Shown one piece after another: positions 10,385-22,593 of a DNA stretch of 64,000 bases. Position 1 is the stretch's first letter. Each line of letters begins with the position of its first letter. Below the pieces are notes generated by a model, which did no database searches, had not been told where the DNA came from, and saw only the letters and a list, made by a program, of their open reading frames with translations. A program made the translations under genes and the position numbers. The stretch comes from Megaustenia siamemsis (Eukaryota > Mollusca > Gastropoda > Stylommatophora > Ariophantidae). The DNA lies in contig JAVIAB010000073.1 of the NCBI GenBank assembly GCA_032433765.1, forward strand, positions 55,727,565 to 55,791,564. Direction: 5' to 3'.

Positions 10385-10600
10385 TGTATTGAAAGAGCAA
10401 TAGTGGAAGGCATAATTCCAGGAAGAAGAGATGAGGACAGATCAAGAAGAAGGTGGTTCCAAGACATTAAAGACACTTTGAACGTGGCAAAAATTGTAGT
10501 AGGACAATTGACTAGAGACAGAGATTCATTGAGACGGGCAATGATGAGTGCAACGTTCGCAAAGGTCATGCAACAAGATGACGATACTATATGACAGCAA
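10385..10600 (+). pseudogene. LINE-E 3' end
   Basis: A 63-aa frame starting MEGIIPGRRDEDRSRRRWFQ, then DIKDTLNVAKI, QLTRDRDSLRRAMMSATF and QQDDD. This is the conserved C-terminus of an RT-bearing LINE, ending at a GATGACGA tail. Related ends are at 21440-21735 (minus) and 44712-45040 (plus). Confidence 0.75.
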
Positions 10601-10624
10601 TATAAGATGATTCCGTACAAAATA

Positions 10625-10745
10625 GACATCTCTAAGTGCGTATAGAAAACGTACCAGCAGCAGAAGCCAACAGAAGAGCGAAAGGTGGCAAATTTTATCT
10701 CCTCTTGACACTGAAAGACAAATGCGGCAGGAATGAAAAAGTATA
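10625..10745 (+). pseudogene. LINE-D 3' terminal scrap
   Basis: Contains GCCAACAGAAGAGCGAAAGG and a CTCCTCTTGACACTGAAAGA stretch that matches the last 100 bp of LINE-D near 2030-2070. Very short and decayed. Confidence 0.45.
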
Positions 10746-10749
10746 TACA

Positions 10750-12944
10750 TGCGACTTGTGGATCTCTAACTGCAGATACTGCAGCAGCAATTAGATACAT
10801 TGAAAAATCATAAGTATATGTGTATGCTTGAATTTAGTATGAATGAGGTTTAGAAAAGAAGCCACATGGCAAATAGTTGTCTACACAAATCTCCTGACTC
10901 ATGAAGAAACCGAATCTAGTCTGACCTCGTAATGATCATCTTACATGGAGCTGTGTCCTGAAAATATAAAATTGGAAGACACAAGAAAAAATGGAAGCAC
11001 ATTGTTAGAGAATGGACAGACCTTCATTTGAGCAGCCGTAAACATAGATGAATGAAGGAAGCTGGATGTATCCATCAGTACTGCCCCCCGTACACTATTA
11101 AGGCCTCAGAACACGGAGAAAGAGAATATTGCAAACGATTATTTCATTACGTTAATTAAATGTGATGGCTAAATTTCTCAATTAGAATAGTTAATGATAC
11201 ACAATACATTTACTATTTAGCTTCTCGTAATAAAATTACGAAACACTTAATGTGGTTTTTTCGTTGTTTTAATTATAAACATGCACATTAATAAAGAAGT
11301 AATAATTATTGCTGTAACAATGCCATAAAAAGGACGAGCCAATCTTATTCACGAATCAATACAGATAATAACCAACAATGCATTCATCCAATTGACGTAA
11401 TGCACAGAAACCCCTTACAATATCTATAGTGCAAGATTCAGCACGCAAAGTTATTGGAGAACGCGCGGAATATCAATCAAAACATTAACACACAAATTAA
11501 TAAACACGAAACGAAATCATAAATAATAATAAGAAAGGCGTTACATTACACAGGTCCTCAAGTACAACTCGCTTGATTAAGGCTACAATAAACAATGAGT
11601 AATGTATAAAAAAAATATTTATAAAGTCATTCAGCATTTAATAAGGTTAGAGACAGCGCTATTTATGAATGCAGTTTAATATTCAATCTACTGGAGGCAA
11701 AGAAGTCTAGTTTGTGTATAAATAGTAGGAGTTAACAAATGAAACATTTAAAATACAAAGTAAATTATCCACAAACACAGCTCGTCATTTTGTTTTCATC
11801 ACAAAGTGGAAGTTTAGTTATAATCTAGGAAATTTTGCAGTATATATGAATGAATATATGCTGCGCCTAGTACATTCCATTTATTTATAAAATGTATACT
11901 TTTTTTACTGCAACAAACTTGTCATGAAATAAAAGTGCTAATAATAGACGTTGGGCAAATATGTTGCCAGAACGTGTAAACTCTAGTTAATTAGAAATAT
12001 ATTTTTCAAAAATCGTGAAATAACGCTTTGGATATCATACAAGTGTGTATGTAAATACATGTATATCACACTCTCATGAATTGACCACAACATGTTCTCA
12101 TGTATAGAACAAGCTGTCAAAAATGAACATAAAATTGAACAAAATGTCGCAGTGAACAATATTAAACAAATTGAAATCAGTCAGTTGAGTTTTGAAATAA
12201 AGTGTACACAAAGTCATGCCTTATAATTGACTCCAAAACATCGCTTTTTCGATGTTTGCCTTGAGAGCTTTCCACTGGGGCATCAATCAAATTTGCATGC
12301 AAAAGGGGAGGTACACAATTACATAAAAATGCTGAAGATCTTTCGATTTTGCTAAAGATGCATACAACGACTACCAAACCTAATACATTATTTCCATCTC
12401 TAATTTGTGTAGAACATTTTGATTCCAGACTTTGCAACTGTTGCCATAGCTCTATCAAGTAACAAGATGTTTCAAAATGGACGCAAACGATTACCGGGGA
12501 ATTAGATTAATGTGGCTAGACCATCTTCAGTAGAAACACCTCCAAGCCATTAGTGGTAGTCTGCAATAGTTAAATACGTTGACACTTAAATATGTCAGAT
12601 CTGCATAATGTCGATTAATCAACTTCCTTTTATCTGGGACAGAAATGTTACTATATTTAGAACAAATAAAAAAATGTTTCTAAAAGCGTTTTTCTTTAAA
12701 GTAATAAGTAAATTATCAACTACAAGTCCAGGTTGTTAATTATTTCTGTAATTACAGTACAGGTACAGCAATTTGTCGTTAACATTTGATTTATTCTGCT
12801 AATTGGCACAACTCAGAAATATAACCTTATGTTTTTGTAATATATTAACATTCATTAACATTTGTATACATTAAATTGTAATACAATTTGTGGTTAACAC
12901 TTAAACATTTCGACAATTGAAAGTGTAACAATTTGAAAATCGCT
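10750..12944. other. Unannotated A+T-rich stretch
   Basis: About 2.2 kb without a repeat or gene I can name. Frames are short and stop-rich. The longest, a 93-aa minus frame at 12177-12458, has no motif that I recognise. Confidence 0.5.
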
Positions 12945-13085
12945 GAGATTGTGCTGAGACTGCTATGATGGGGACTACAGCTACCTTTCTTTGTTTGAGA
13001 GATGAGTTAGTAATTCGGATGATTCCACTGGCACGGGTGGTTGAGCAATTATGGATTTTAATTCGTTTGCAGTGATACCGGACCT
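12945..13085 (+). repeat. R3 repeat, 3' part
   Basis: Matches the last 140 bp of R3 (compare 40590-40742): GCTGAGACTGCTATGATGGG, CGGATGATTCCACTGGCACG, then TTTTAATTCG and a CCATAACC end. Confidence 0.8.
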
Positions 13086-13094
13086 TCCATAACC

Positions 13095-13372
13095 ATAACT
13101 TTACCTGTGACCTTCTACTGTCTCTATCTCCTGTGAATGTTACCGGCGAACGTCTACTGTCTCTATCTCATGTGATTGTCACGGGTGACCGTCTACTGTC
13201 TCTATCTCATGTGATTGTCACGGGTGACCGTCTACTGTCTCTATCTCCTGTGATTATCACCTGCAACAGTCTACTGTCTTATCTCCTGTGATTTTCTCCT
13301 GCGACTATCCCATTCCACTGTCTACTGTGTATTTTCTGTAATTGTCTGCTGCGACTGTCTCTATCTCTGACG
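13095..13372. repeat. 39-bp minisatellite
   Basis: About seven copies, diverging to the right, of a 39-bp unit with GTCTACTGTCTCTATCTCAT and GTGATTGTCACGGGTGACC. It begins directly at the R3 end. Confidence 0.85.
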
Positions 13373-14630
13373 GATGTCTTATGTGACTGCCTACATATGT
13401 AATTATTCACAACGTTTACATTTTGTCGAACACGCATATCTCCTCGTTCCTCATTTGCTTTTAGAAGTACATTTTCATGGCCCTCATTATAAATCTTCAT
13501 GAAAAAAAAAATTTCCAGATTTATTCATTGGTTGCATGACTTCATCACATGCAAACGCTGAGGTTATCAGGCAAGTCTCCCAGATTCTAGATTATATACA
13601 CAACAGGTAGGCCCATGAAGCACAGCCTCATAAGTAAAGGTTGTGGAGAAAATCTAGAAAAACGTTTTTCTACGAGGGAATATAAAAGCTAAGATGAGCG
13701 TTATCTATGCATTGATTAGTTCGTTTTTGTCAGTCTTTGGTAGTTATTGCCAGCTTTGTGTGAGCGCAACCAATTATAGTTTTACTAAGGCCAGTGAGCT
13801 GAAAAGGATCATCCAAAGCTTGTGACGTTTTTTGTATTTCAGGTTCCAGGTCCTTTGGGTTATTTCAGGAAAAACATATAAGCCCACAGGCCTTAGCAAA
13901 GCTATAGTTTCGCTGTTATATGGGATTTTAGATATGAAAATAGTGGCCTTCAAATGTAGCAAATCTTCAAAAAATTGCGATAAATGAACACAGATTATAC
14001 AGTCGAGTCGAAATATATTTTGCAAGGAATACGGGAAGGTTGAAGATATGTTGCATGGAATGCCAGAAGATTGTTATGATACACCTCGCAACGATCTGCT
14101 TCAAGGTCCTTCATTCCGAAGTTTCGGTCTCGGCTAACTCCTATACAATTTACACAAAGAAAAGAAGATTGTATAAAAGTCTGTTATATTAGTCCAGCGA
14201 TGTGCAACGCGGTGTCCTCGGGTGCAATAGCACCATTGACTTACTTTCCTGAAGCCCGCGACATACTTTTCTGTCCCAAAACGTAATCCAAATGTAACAC
14301 TATTTTTTTTACGTTTTCGTCTCTTAATATTAATTGCTGTATTATTACTACGAATGTTACTATGTTTACAAATATTACTATTGTTATTATAATCGCAGTA
14401 GTAACTTGGCGACCGAGTCCCAGCGGCAATTATTCAGATGTACCTCAAAAATAAAAACACACTGGACAACACTGCATTAACTGCTTTACGAGGGACGCAG
14501 CTCCGCGTACAGACAGATAATTCTTGCGTTGCTGGAAGTGCTAGGAAAGATTAGGGGGGAGGTGGGACACTGCGAAGGTACTCTTAAATGATATGATTGC
14601 TGAGAAATGTTAACTCTATATTCAATTTAA
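13373..14630. other. Unannotated stretch
   Basis: No gene or repeat that I recognise. An 83-aa minus frame at 13774-14025 has no known motif. Confidence 0.45.
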
Positions 14631-14634
14631 ATTA

Positions 14635-15966
14635 AACTCGCTACACGAGCAAACTATACTCGCCACACGAGAAATCTATACCCGACATACGAGCAAACTA
14701 TACTCGCCACACGAGCAAACTATATTCGCCACACGAGCAAACTATACTCGCCACACGAGCAAACTATACCCGCCACACGAGCAAACTATACTCGCCACAC
14801 GAGCAAACTATACTCGCCACACGAGCAAACTATACTCACCACACTAGCAAAACTATACTCGCCACACGAGCAAACTATACTCGCCACACGAGCAAACTAT
14901 ACTCGCCACACGAGCAAACTATACTCGCCACACTAGCAAAACTGTACTCGTCACACGAGCAAACTATACTCGCCACACGAGCAAACTATACTCGCCACAC
15001 TAGCAAAACTAAACTTGCTGCTCGAGCAAACTAAATTTGCTACACGAGCTAAATAAATTCGCTACACGAGCAAAACCACACTCGCTACACGAGGAGCAAA
15101 CTAAACTTGCTACACGAGGAGCATACTAAATTCACTATACAAGAAGCAAACTAAATTCGCTACGCGAGGAGTAAAGTAAACTCGCTACGCAAGGAATAAA
15201 CTAAACTCGCTACGCGAGGAATAAACTAAACTCGCTACTCGAGAAGTAAACTAAACACGCTACACTAGGAGCCAACTAAACTCGCTACACGAGGAGCAAA
15301 CTAAACTCGCTACACGAGGAGCAAACTAAACTCGCTACCCGAGGAGCAAACTAAACTCGCGACACGAGGAGTAAACTAAGCTCGCTACAGGAGGAGTAAA
15401 GTAGACTTGCTACAAGAAGAACATACTGAACTTGCTACACGAGGAGCATACTAAATTCACTATTCAAGAAGCTCGCTACGCGAGGAGTAAACTAAATTTG
15501 CTACAAGAGGAGCATAATAAACTCGCTACAAGAGGAGCATACTCAATTCACTATAAAAGAAGCAAACTAAATTCGCTACGCGAGGAGTAAACTAAACTCG
15601 CTACGCGAGGAATAAACTAAACTCACTACGCGAGAAAAAACTAAACACGCTACACTAGGAGCAAACTTAATTCGCTACACGAGGATTAAACTAAACTCGC
15701 TACACGAGGAGTAAATTAAACTCGATACACGAGGAGCAAATTAAACTCGCTACACGAGGAGTAAACTAAACTCGCTACACGAGGAGCAAACTTAACTCGC
15801 TACACGAGGAGCAAATTAATCTCGTTACACGAGGAGCATATTAATCTCGCTACACCAGGAACAAATTAAACTCGCTACACGAGGAGCAAACTAAACTCGC
15901 TACACGAGGAGCAAACTTAACTCGCTACACGAGGAGCAAATTAATCTCGCTACACGAGGAGCAAAC
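14635..15966. repeat. Satellite array, 22-bp then 25-bp units
   Basis: The left part (14640-15010) repeats a 22-bp unit with CTCGCCACACGAGCAAACTA. The right part (15060-15966) repeats a related 25-bp unit with CTCGCTACACGAGGAGCAAA. Each unit holds a CTCG...CGAG dyad, so single strands could form a ladder of small hairpins. The array resumes at 17208. Confidence 0.95.
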
Positions 15967-17201
15967 TGTAATAGAGTTTAGCTAGTGAGAGTATGGGGAC
16001 GGGTAACTTAGTTGTTACCCGCTTCTCAATAGACAATAGCAATAACAAAAGGGAGCGACCAGTAGTAATTAGTTTAAACTAAAGGAATGGGAATTTTCAT
16101 GAATGACAAGTTGTAGAGACGAAGTTAAGGAAGTAAAAGTTATAGTGGGTCGTGGACACACAGAGGTGAGGAAGGTAAAGTCGAATTATACGGAGAGTTT
16201 GGGTCCATGGAATTTTCCACGCAGCAGGTTGTGGAAGTTGGACGATAGCGTGGTGCATGTATGGGTGGGGACCTCAGGCATGACAAGGACACCCACCAAG
16301 CTAAGGTAGGAAGGTCCAGAATTATCCTGGACATAATAGTTAATGGAAATTTCCACGATTTCCACAACAACCGGTTGTTGTAGAGGTGACCATAGCGACA
16401 TGACTAGCGCATGCATTGACCCCATGACTTTGGTCGTATGATAAATGAGTGGTCATCCAACATATAGGCCATAGCGATTCACGAAACAAGGTGTTTTCAT
16501 CAAACCATGAGATAGTTCAGGTATCGGTCACAGAATGGTGAGCAGCGACCAACTCAAGTGACCAGAAGAGCGCAAATTGTCACTTAGCAACAATTTTGAT
16601 TTGCTGCTGAATTTTAGACGAAGAGAGTGGTTTGAGTATTTAAACTTCAACACTATAGGTTTGAGACAGTGAGGATTAAATTAGTCAGAGATGAATTAGT
16701 CAGGAATAGAGAGTCAACAGTTCTAGTTAGTCAGGAAGGAGAATTAGACAGTTAGTATAGTCAGGACAGTTAGGAAGTTAGAATCTCCAAGTTGTAGTTT
16801 AAGTCAGTTGAGAAGTTATTAGTAGAAGTTGATAGAGAATAGGAGTATAGCAATGAGAATATGAACATTAGTGTCGTGAAGTGTTTTTAAGAGTTTTTCA
16901 AGTTGTTTCACATTACTCGTGAACGTAAGTTGAATAATGTTGTATGAAAAATATGCACTTACGGACGGATCATAGTCATCGGCAGTAGCCTCAGAGAAGT
17001 CCCGAATTAATTAACATTAATTTAAGATAAGTGCATCAACCACTAGTCGATCATTGTGCCTAGAGATATCAATAAACTTGATTGTCATTATGTATCCAGA
17101 AAATGAGTGTGTCTTGAATTACCTGTTGTGATCAACTAAAATAAATGTGATGTGATGCCAAGAGAGAATAAAAGTTAATATAAAGAATAAATAACATTAC
17201 A
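15967..17201. mobile_element. Candidate solo LTR or LTR-like element in the satellite
   Basis: A 1235-bp block with TGTAAT at its left end and ATTACA at its right end, the TG...CA inverted termini expected of an LTR. It interrupts the satellite. Inside are a perfect 7-bp-stem hairpin GGGTAAC/GTTACCC (16001-16020), a TATTTAAA-like site near 16638, an AGTCAG-rich stretch (16680-16800) and AATAAA signals near 17168 and 17188. I could not find a matching 5-bp TSD (left CAAAC, right GCTTT) and no pol frame is present. It could instead be another non-autonomous element. Confidence 0.4.
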
Positions 17202-17207
17202 GCTTTA

Positions 17208-17530
17208 TAACAAAACTAAACTCGCTACACGAGGAACAAACTAAACTCGCTACAGGAGAAAAATTAAATGTGCTGGAGCAAACTAAACTCGCTGCACGAG
17301 CTAACTAAACTCGCTGTACAAGCAGACTAAATTTGCTGCAGGAACAAATTAAACTCGTTACACGAGTAAACTAAGCTAGTTACACGAGAAAACTATACGC
17401 GCTCCACTGGCAAACTAAACTTGCTACACGAGCCAACTAAACTTGCTACACGGGCAAACTAAACTTGCTACACGGGCAAACTAAACTTGCTACACGGGCT
17501 AACTAAACTTGCTACACGAGCAAACAATTC
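17208..17530. repeat. Satellite array, right part
   Basis: Continuation of the same satellite after the interruption, about 14 diverged units with CTTGCTACACGGGCAAACTA. Confidence 0.9.
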
Positions 17531-18512
17531 TATAGTTATACAAGCGAAGCAAACAAGAAAAATGTGTGCGCGTGTGTGTAACAATGTGTGTATATGTGTT
17601 GTACATCTGTTTACAGCAAGACTTCTTATATCTGTAACACTCGGCGCGACACACTCGGCAGCTCGTTTGACATAATAATGATTTAAACTCAATGACTCGC
17701 CACTTTGATTGCCTATTAATAACTTAATCTTGCTTTCCTTCATCTCTCTTCCCTTTCAACTTGAATGGAAAATGGAGTACTCGGGTCAATAATGTCTAGT
17801 GTGTCTCGTACCGGGTGTTCATCGTGACGTTAGCTATTTAATTGATTCGTCAACATCTAGATCTTCATTCATTCATGGTATATGCCAATACTATCTGTTC
17901 TGTTATATCAAAATATAATTCATCATTGATTAAATTCAAACGCATTTAATTATACGGCAATTCGTCTATCTATGCATGTATACCAGTTTGCATCCGAGAC
18001 ACACACGAAACCAGCATATTTCAAACGGAGTAAAGATTGTGGTGCAGCTATATTCGGCTTCTCTTAATTCGTCTTATACTGTAACTGCACGTTAGCAAAT
18101 AGAATAGGCTGAATGAGGACATAATTAATCTTGACAGCTGCTTTACTAAAGAATAGAATTGAAAGCGTGTGAACTGTAAGCGTTTCTGTCTGTCTTCTAA
18201 TGCTACGAAGTCGAGTTATTTTTTTCTTAGACCCCAAAAGATGGTGAAGTAGCTGGCTGCATTGACTTCCTTAAATCCCCGGATTCTTCTTGTGGGGGAA
18301 AAGGGGTGTGGGTGGAGTGTGGGTTAAAACTTGTTTTGCCTAGAGGTGCTGTAATGCTAGGTCTTCTGTATCAGTTGACTTCACTACTATGGAGAACACA
18401 GCGATCCCGACCTGTGTTAGCGAGCCTGCTTTAATACAGGCCGTTTCCATTGAGACCACCTGGGAGGTCCAAGCCAGATTTTTGTCACATGACCCTGCCG
18501 GCTTGATCACCC
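17531..18512. other. Unannotated stretch
   Basis: No gene found. The part at 18230-18510 is more G+C-rich than its surroundings and has no long frame; it might be a further repeat. Confidence 0.4.
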
Positions 18513-18523
18513 TAGATGTATAA

Positions 18524-18785
18524 AAAAAAAAGGGAAAGTACCCCCGTCACGCCAAGTGGTGTATAGGGAATATGGTGTTAGTGACCATAAATTTTACAGA
18601 CCTTCGGCACATGATTTTTGGGGTAGTGTGGTCGGTATTACACCCATGCCGCTTTACTTTCCCAGAAAAAAAAATCCGGTATCCATTAAAGGCTGGGTGA
18701 ACCGACAACCGCCGGTTGGGGTCGAACCCTACTTCTTGTCCTTTGTAGTCCAGTTCACTAACCACTGAGCTATCGCGGCTCCCCT
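18524..18785 (-). mobile_element. SINE-A, minus strand, 11-bp TSD
   Basis: TAGATRTATAA at 18513-18523 and 18786-18796 (one mismatch) flanks a complete copy. The head GAGCTATCGCGGCTCC is at the right. Box B is decayed (GGGGTCGAACC on the plus strand). Confidence 0.9.
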
Positions 18786-19164
18786 TAGATATATAAGGTA
18801 CAGAAAATAAACGAAGTTTCCAAATGAAGATTGATGGTTACTCGGCTATCCCCAGCGGCCAAGTTCTGTACTCTTTGGTTCGCACCCGCTACATCTTGCA
18901 GATGATATATTATCCCTGATAATTCTGTCGTTCTTTTTGGATTATTCTGAGAGGGGCTAAAGCGCCTCCATTTTTTTATACGTTTGTAAAGAATATCCGT
19001 CACGCCATTTCCGAATATGTGAAACTTGATGATAGTTTCCGGTTTCTTTTCAATGAGCACCAGCACGTAACTTAATGACAAGATCAGCATTAGAACTGAT
19101 TGCCTATATATAGTACCCCCTCCCTATCCGAATAAACTTCAAACTAAATATGTTTGTTTTTTGT

Positions 19165-19500
19165 GACTAGGTGTTTGAGGTGGGGGAGGGGGGAGAGTTG
19201 GTTGTCTAAGATATCGGCCTCTGGACAGGCCGGTGTGAGGTTCGAATCCCATCATATGTAGTCGCAATATTGACTTTGAATCTGTGGTTTCTTTTGTTTC
19301 TTTACTCTCCCCTAGTTTCTGAGTAGTGAGATTCGATGTTTAGCACTCACGAATAAAAGCGAAAAACAGGAGGCTCCGTGTGCATTCCCGCACGTTAAAG
19401 AACCTTTAGTCGTTAACTTTTGAAAAGGGTAGGCCGTAATAGCTCTGGATGGGTACGAGTGTTAATGAAATCTACCCATGTCGAAGCTAAAAAGCACAGA
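19165..19500 (+). mobile_element. SINE-C, plus strand
   Basis: The head has a leucine/serine-like tRNA layout: GTTGTCTAAGATATCGGCC, then GAGGTTCGAATCCC (19230-19243, perfect B box). The body carries GAGATTCGATGTTTAGC, GGAGGCTCCGTGTGCATTCC and CGCACGTTAAAGAACC (19390-19405), then GGGTAGGCCG. The CACGTTAAAGAAC core recurs in the copies at 33085, 54955 and, reversed, 28630. A conserved central core is known in several invertebrate SINE superfamilies; I cannot say which one this is. Confidence 0.7.
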
Positions 19501-19734
19501 TATCCCGACCTTGCTGTAAACAACGCAAAACAAAGCACCCACACTCACATAACAGTTGAGCACTAAGAAGAAAAAAGTGCTATCTTGAGTCTTCTCGATA
19601 TCGAGAGGGAGAGTAAAAAAAACATTCCAGCTGGAAATCAAAACTCCGACTATAGGGTCATGAGACCTGGTACTCTAACAACGTCCCTACAAGGCTTGTA
19701 TTAGTTGTAGGAAGCATAGGTCGATATGTGGGTA

Positions 19735-20210
19735 ATCATCACTTGTAATCATCATCAAGTACCGTTTCTGCTGACGTAGGTGATAATGTCACAATTGTCT
19801 ATATTAAATGTTGTTTATCAATTCCGTTGTTGACTTCCAACCAAAACCATTCTCTTAAACTTGAGCAAACTTTTCTGACTATTTTCTTCTATCCCTTCAT
19901 TCCTGAATTCTTTTCTGAATGTTTTCTTCTATCCCTTCTTTCCTGAATTCTTCCAATTGTCGAAATATGTTCCAGTGATCATTTCATCAGATGGAAAAAA
20001 ATGGAAAAATGTTTTCTTTTTTGCCTTAGTATCTCGTAGAACACTCTCATTACCCTCATTAGCTGTCCACTGTATTCACATACTTTTTTAAAATTTAAAA
20101 CAACATTTGTATGGCTTTCAAAGATAATCGCGTCTGTTGTACATGATTCATACCCACAATTCAAGACTGATTACACAATGCATCGCAAAATTCAATGCTC
20201 TTATTTTTAA
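19735..20210 (-). pseudogene. LINE-G remnant, highly decayed
   Basis: The left end (TCATCATCAAGTACC) matches the LINE-G 3' end. The minus frame at 19979-20164, read with its 5' extension, gives VLNCGYESCTTDAIIF and FKKVCEYSGQLMRV, which aligns position by position with VLTYGCESWKIGQQ...MWFYRRMLRI of the LINE-G at 41245-41574. Key residues are mostly lost. Confidence 0.6.
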
Positions 20211-20324
20211 TTTCAAGTACGGGTAGCACAATACAATATCATTCCCAACTTTTAAAATGCAGAATCGACTGAGAACTATTCTGCTCCTTATCTCTTTTGT
20301 AAATCTACCATCTAAAGTGTACAT

Positions 20325-20600
20325 CCAATGCGGAAATGCTCAAAGAGGCCAACACAAAAAGGCAGCTCCTAAAAAACATCAGAAAGAAACAAACATTTTT
20401 CGGGTACATCATGAGAAGGGGAGGATTTAATTACTTTGTTACAACAGGCACAATACAAGGAAAGAGAGATCGCGGACGACAAAGAGAGAAAATACTGGAT
20501 AGCTTGGTGTCAACAACAAAACTGATACGATGTATTGTAGATAGAAGATTGTGGAGGGACATGATCGCCTACGCCAACCGGCATGGCAAATGATGATGAA
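20325..20600 (+). pseudogene. LINE-C 3' end
   Basis: An 85-aa frame with MLKEANTKRQLLKNIRKKQ, FFGYIMRRG, GTIQGKRDRGRQREKILDSL and DRRLWRDMIAYANR, then a GATGATGAAA tail. It is the terminal region of LINE-C with a 12-codon internal loss after LDSLV. Confidence 0.82.
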
Positions 20601-20680
20601 AGTTGACATCGATGATTAAAAAAAAAATAATAAAATAAATACGTCCCTCGATGCATTCCTCTGTCTATGATGTTTGTTAA

Positions 20681-21159
20681 AAAGTAAAAAGTAAAGAACC
20701 TCCGTCACGCCAAGTGGCGTATAGGGAATATGGTGTTAGTGACCGTACAATTTACAAACCTTCGGCACATGATTTTTGGGGTAATGTGGTCGGTATTACT
20801 ACCGTGCCGCATTACTTTTCCACACAAAAATCCATTACTCATTTAAGGAAAAATTGAAAAAAAAAGAAGAAAAAAATGGTATGTTAGAAGCTTTACGTGA
20901 TTAGTAGACGACAAATCGACCAATTGTCGTCTACTAATCACGTAAAGCTTCTAATATACCATTTTATATATTTTTTTCAATTTTTCCTCGCATTCAGCTT
21001 TACTGCAGCTTCGCATTTTTATGCATTCACTTGTATTTCTTTGCCTTAACCCCTTACTCATTAAAGGCTGGATGAACCCGGAAGTCGTCGAGCAAGATCT
21101 AACCCTACCTCGTGTCCTTTGTAGTCCAGTTCACTTACCCACTGAGCTATCGTGGCTCT
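20681..21159 (-). mobile_element. SINE-A, minus strand, split by a hairpin element
   Basis: SINE-A body at 20681-20848 (GTCACGCCAAGTGGCG near 20703) and head at 21054-21159 (GAGCTATCGTGGCTC). The two halves join exactly when the insertion at 20849-21053 and one copy of its 14-bp TSD are ignored. Confidence 0.9.
20849..21053. mobile_element. Hairpin (foldback) element 1, with 14-bp TSD
   Basis: A 205-bp insertion in SINE-A between TTACTCATTTAAGG (20835-20848) and TTACTCATTAAAGG (21054-21067), 13 of 14 identical. The left 139 bp form a palindrome: arms at about 20847-20915 and 20921-20987, including GAAGCTTTACGTGATTAGTA and its complement, around a very short loop. The last 66 bp (20988-21053) are unpaired and end TTTGCCTTAACCCC. 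No coding capacity. Compare 52570-52842. Confidence 0.85.
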
Positions 21160-21439
21160 GACATCGATAATATGTATTTGAATGTAACGACCAGCGCAAG
21201 TACTGTACCTTTACTTTAACTATCTATTTAAGAGATGACGTTCTCTTTGTTATAACCATTTCTGTCGTTTCCTTGTACTGGCTTTAATTTTACTTTTCAT
21301 TACTAAAATATCAATCATTTTCTTTAACTTATTTTCACTCTTAGAGATTAATAATGCTTATAACAAACATGCATCAGAGCGTTTAATATAATAATCATCG
21401 ACTCGGAATACGGGTATATTCCTTATAGATCTTGGTCTT

Positions 21440-21735
21440 CGTCATTGTCATCATCATCATCATCATGTCGCATGTTCTTTGCAGAACGCTGCGTTCACAA
21501 GAGTCCGTCTGAAAGAACCTCTTGTCTCCTGCCAGATCTCCCACTTCTTCTGTTATATTGTTGAAGGTCCCCTTGATGTCTTGAAATCATCTTCTTCTTG
21601 GTCTGCCCCTGATGTGTCTCCTAAGAACCATGCTTTCCATTATTGTTCTTTCCACCTCGATGTGTCTTTTGACGTGGCCATAGTATTTTAATTGCTTCTT
21701 TAGAATGGTGTTTATAAGCCAGTCCCTTTTTAATG
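21440..21735 (-). pseudogene. LINE-E 3' end
   Basis: The minus strand gives LKYYGHVKRHIEVERTI, then IRGRPRRRWFQDIKGTFNNI and FQTDSCERSVLQRTCD before the ATGATGATGA tail at 21450-21465. Same family as 10385-10600 and 44712-45040. Confidence 0.75.
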
Positions 21736-21841
21736 TTTACACATACACACTTGCATAATGCATTGTTTTATTTGTTGAAACATTCCTGGTTTATTTTAAT
21801 TTTTGGCTGTTTTTTTTTTCTATTCAAACACAATATCTTTA

Positions 21842-22104
21842 GGGAGCCGCGAAAACTCAGTGGTTAGTGAACTGGACTACAAAGGACAAGGGATAGGGTT
21901 CGATCCCAACCGACGGCTTCTGGGTTCACCCAGCCTTAAATGAGTACCGGATTTTTTTCTGGGAAAGTAAAGCAGCACGGGCGTAATACCGACCACATTA
22001 CCCCAAAAATCGTGTGCTGAAGGTCTGTAAAAAATAGGGTCACTAACACCATATTTCCCTATACGCTACTTGCCGTGACGGGGATACTTTACTTTTTTTT
22101 TTTT
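21842..22104 (+). mobile_element. SINE-A, plus strand
   Basis: Full length, with head GGGAGCCGCGAAAACTCAG (box A damaged to AAACTCAGTGG), perfect box B GGGTTCGATCCC, and an ACTTTACTTTTTTTTTTTT end. A possible TSD around AAACACAAT...CTTTA lies left (21830-21841) and right (22117-22133) but includes an indel. Confidence 0.9.
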
Positions 22105-22336
22105 ACATGATCTTTAAACAAACACAATCTTTAAGGGGGGGGGGGAATCAGCATAGTCATAACGCGCTAACTTGCCGATACGAGCCGGCATTGGGAACGC
22201 AAGTTTAAACACATTTTGGAGCTCTCCCCTCGAAGAAGCTGATAAATGAATTTATTTCTAGCTCACAGTTGGGAAAGTAGTAACAGGGTTGAAAATATCT
22301 GGCCCCCTCACCTACAAATAATGTGACCTAAAGAAA

Positions 22337-22583
22337 AAGGGAAAGAGCCCCGTCACGCCAAGTGGGGTATAGGGAATATGGTGTTAGTGACCATAATTTT
22401 TATAGACATTTGGCACATGATTTATGGGGTAATGTGGTCAGTATTACGTCCGTGCCGCTTTACCAGAAAAAATCCGGTATTCATTTACGGCTGGATAAAC
22501 CTGGAAGCAGTCGTTCAGGATCGAACTCAAACTCTTGTCCTTAGTAGTCCAGTTCACTGACCACTGTACTATCGCGGCTCCCT
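22337..22583 (-). mobile_element. SINE-A, minus strand
   Basis: Full length but diverged, with a small deletion in the body. The right end ACTATCGCGGCTCCCT is duplicated at 23508-23548 by the neighbouring LINE-B insertion. Confidence 0.9.
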
Positions 22584-22593
22584 AAATTATGTG

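Noticed and set aside
16103..16425. Overlapping 68-79-aa frames in the LTR-like block
   Set aside because: Short, mutually overlapping on both strands and without retroviral gag or pol motifs.
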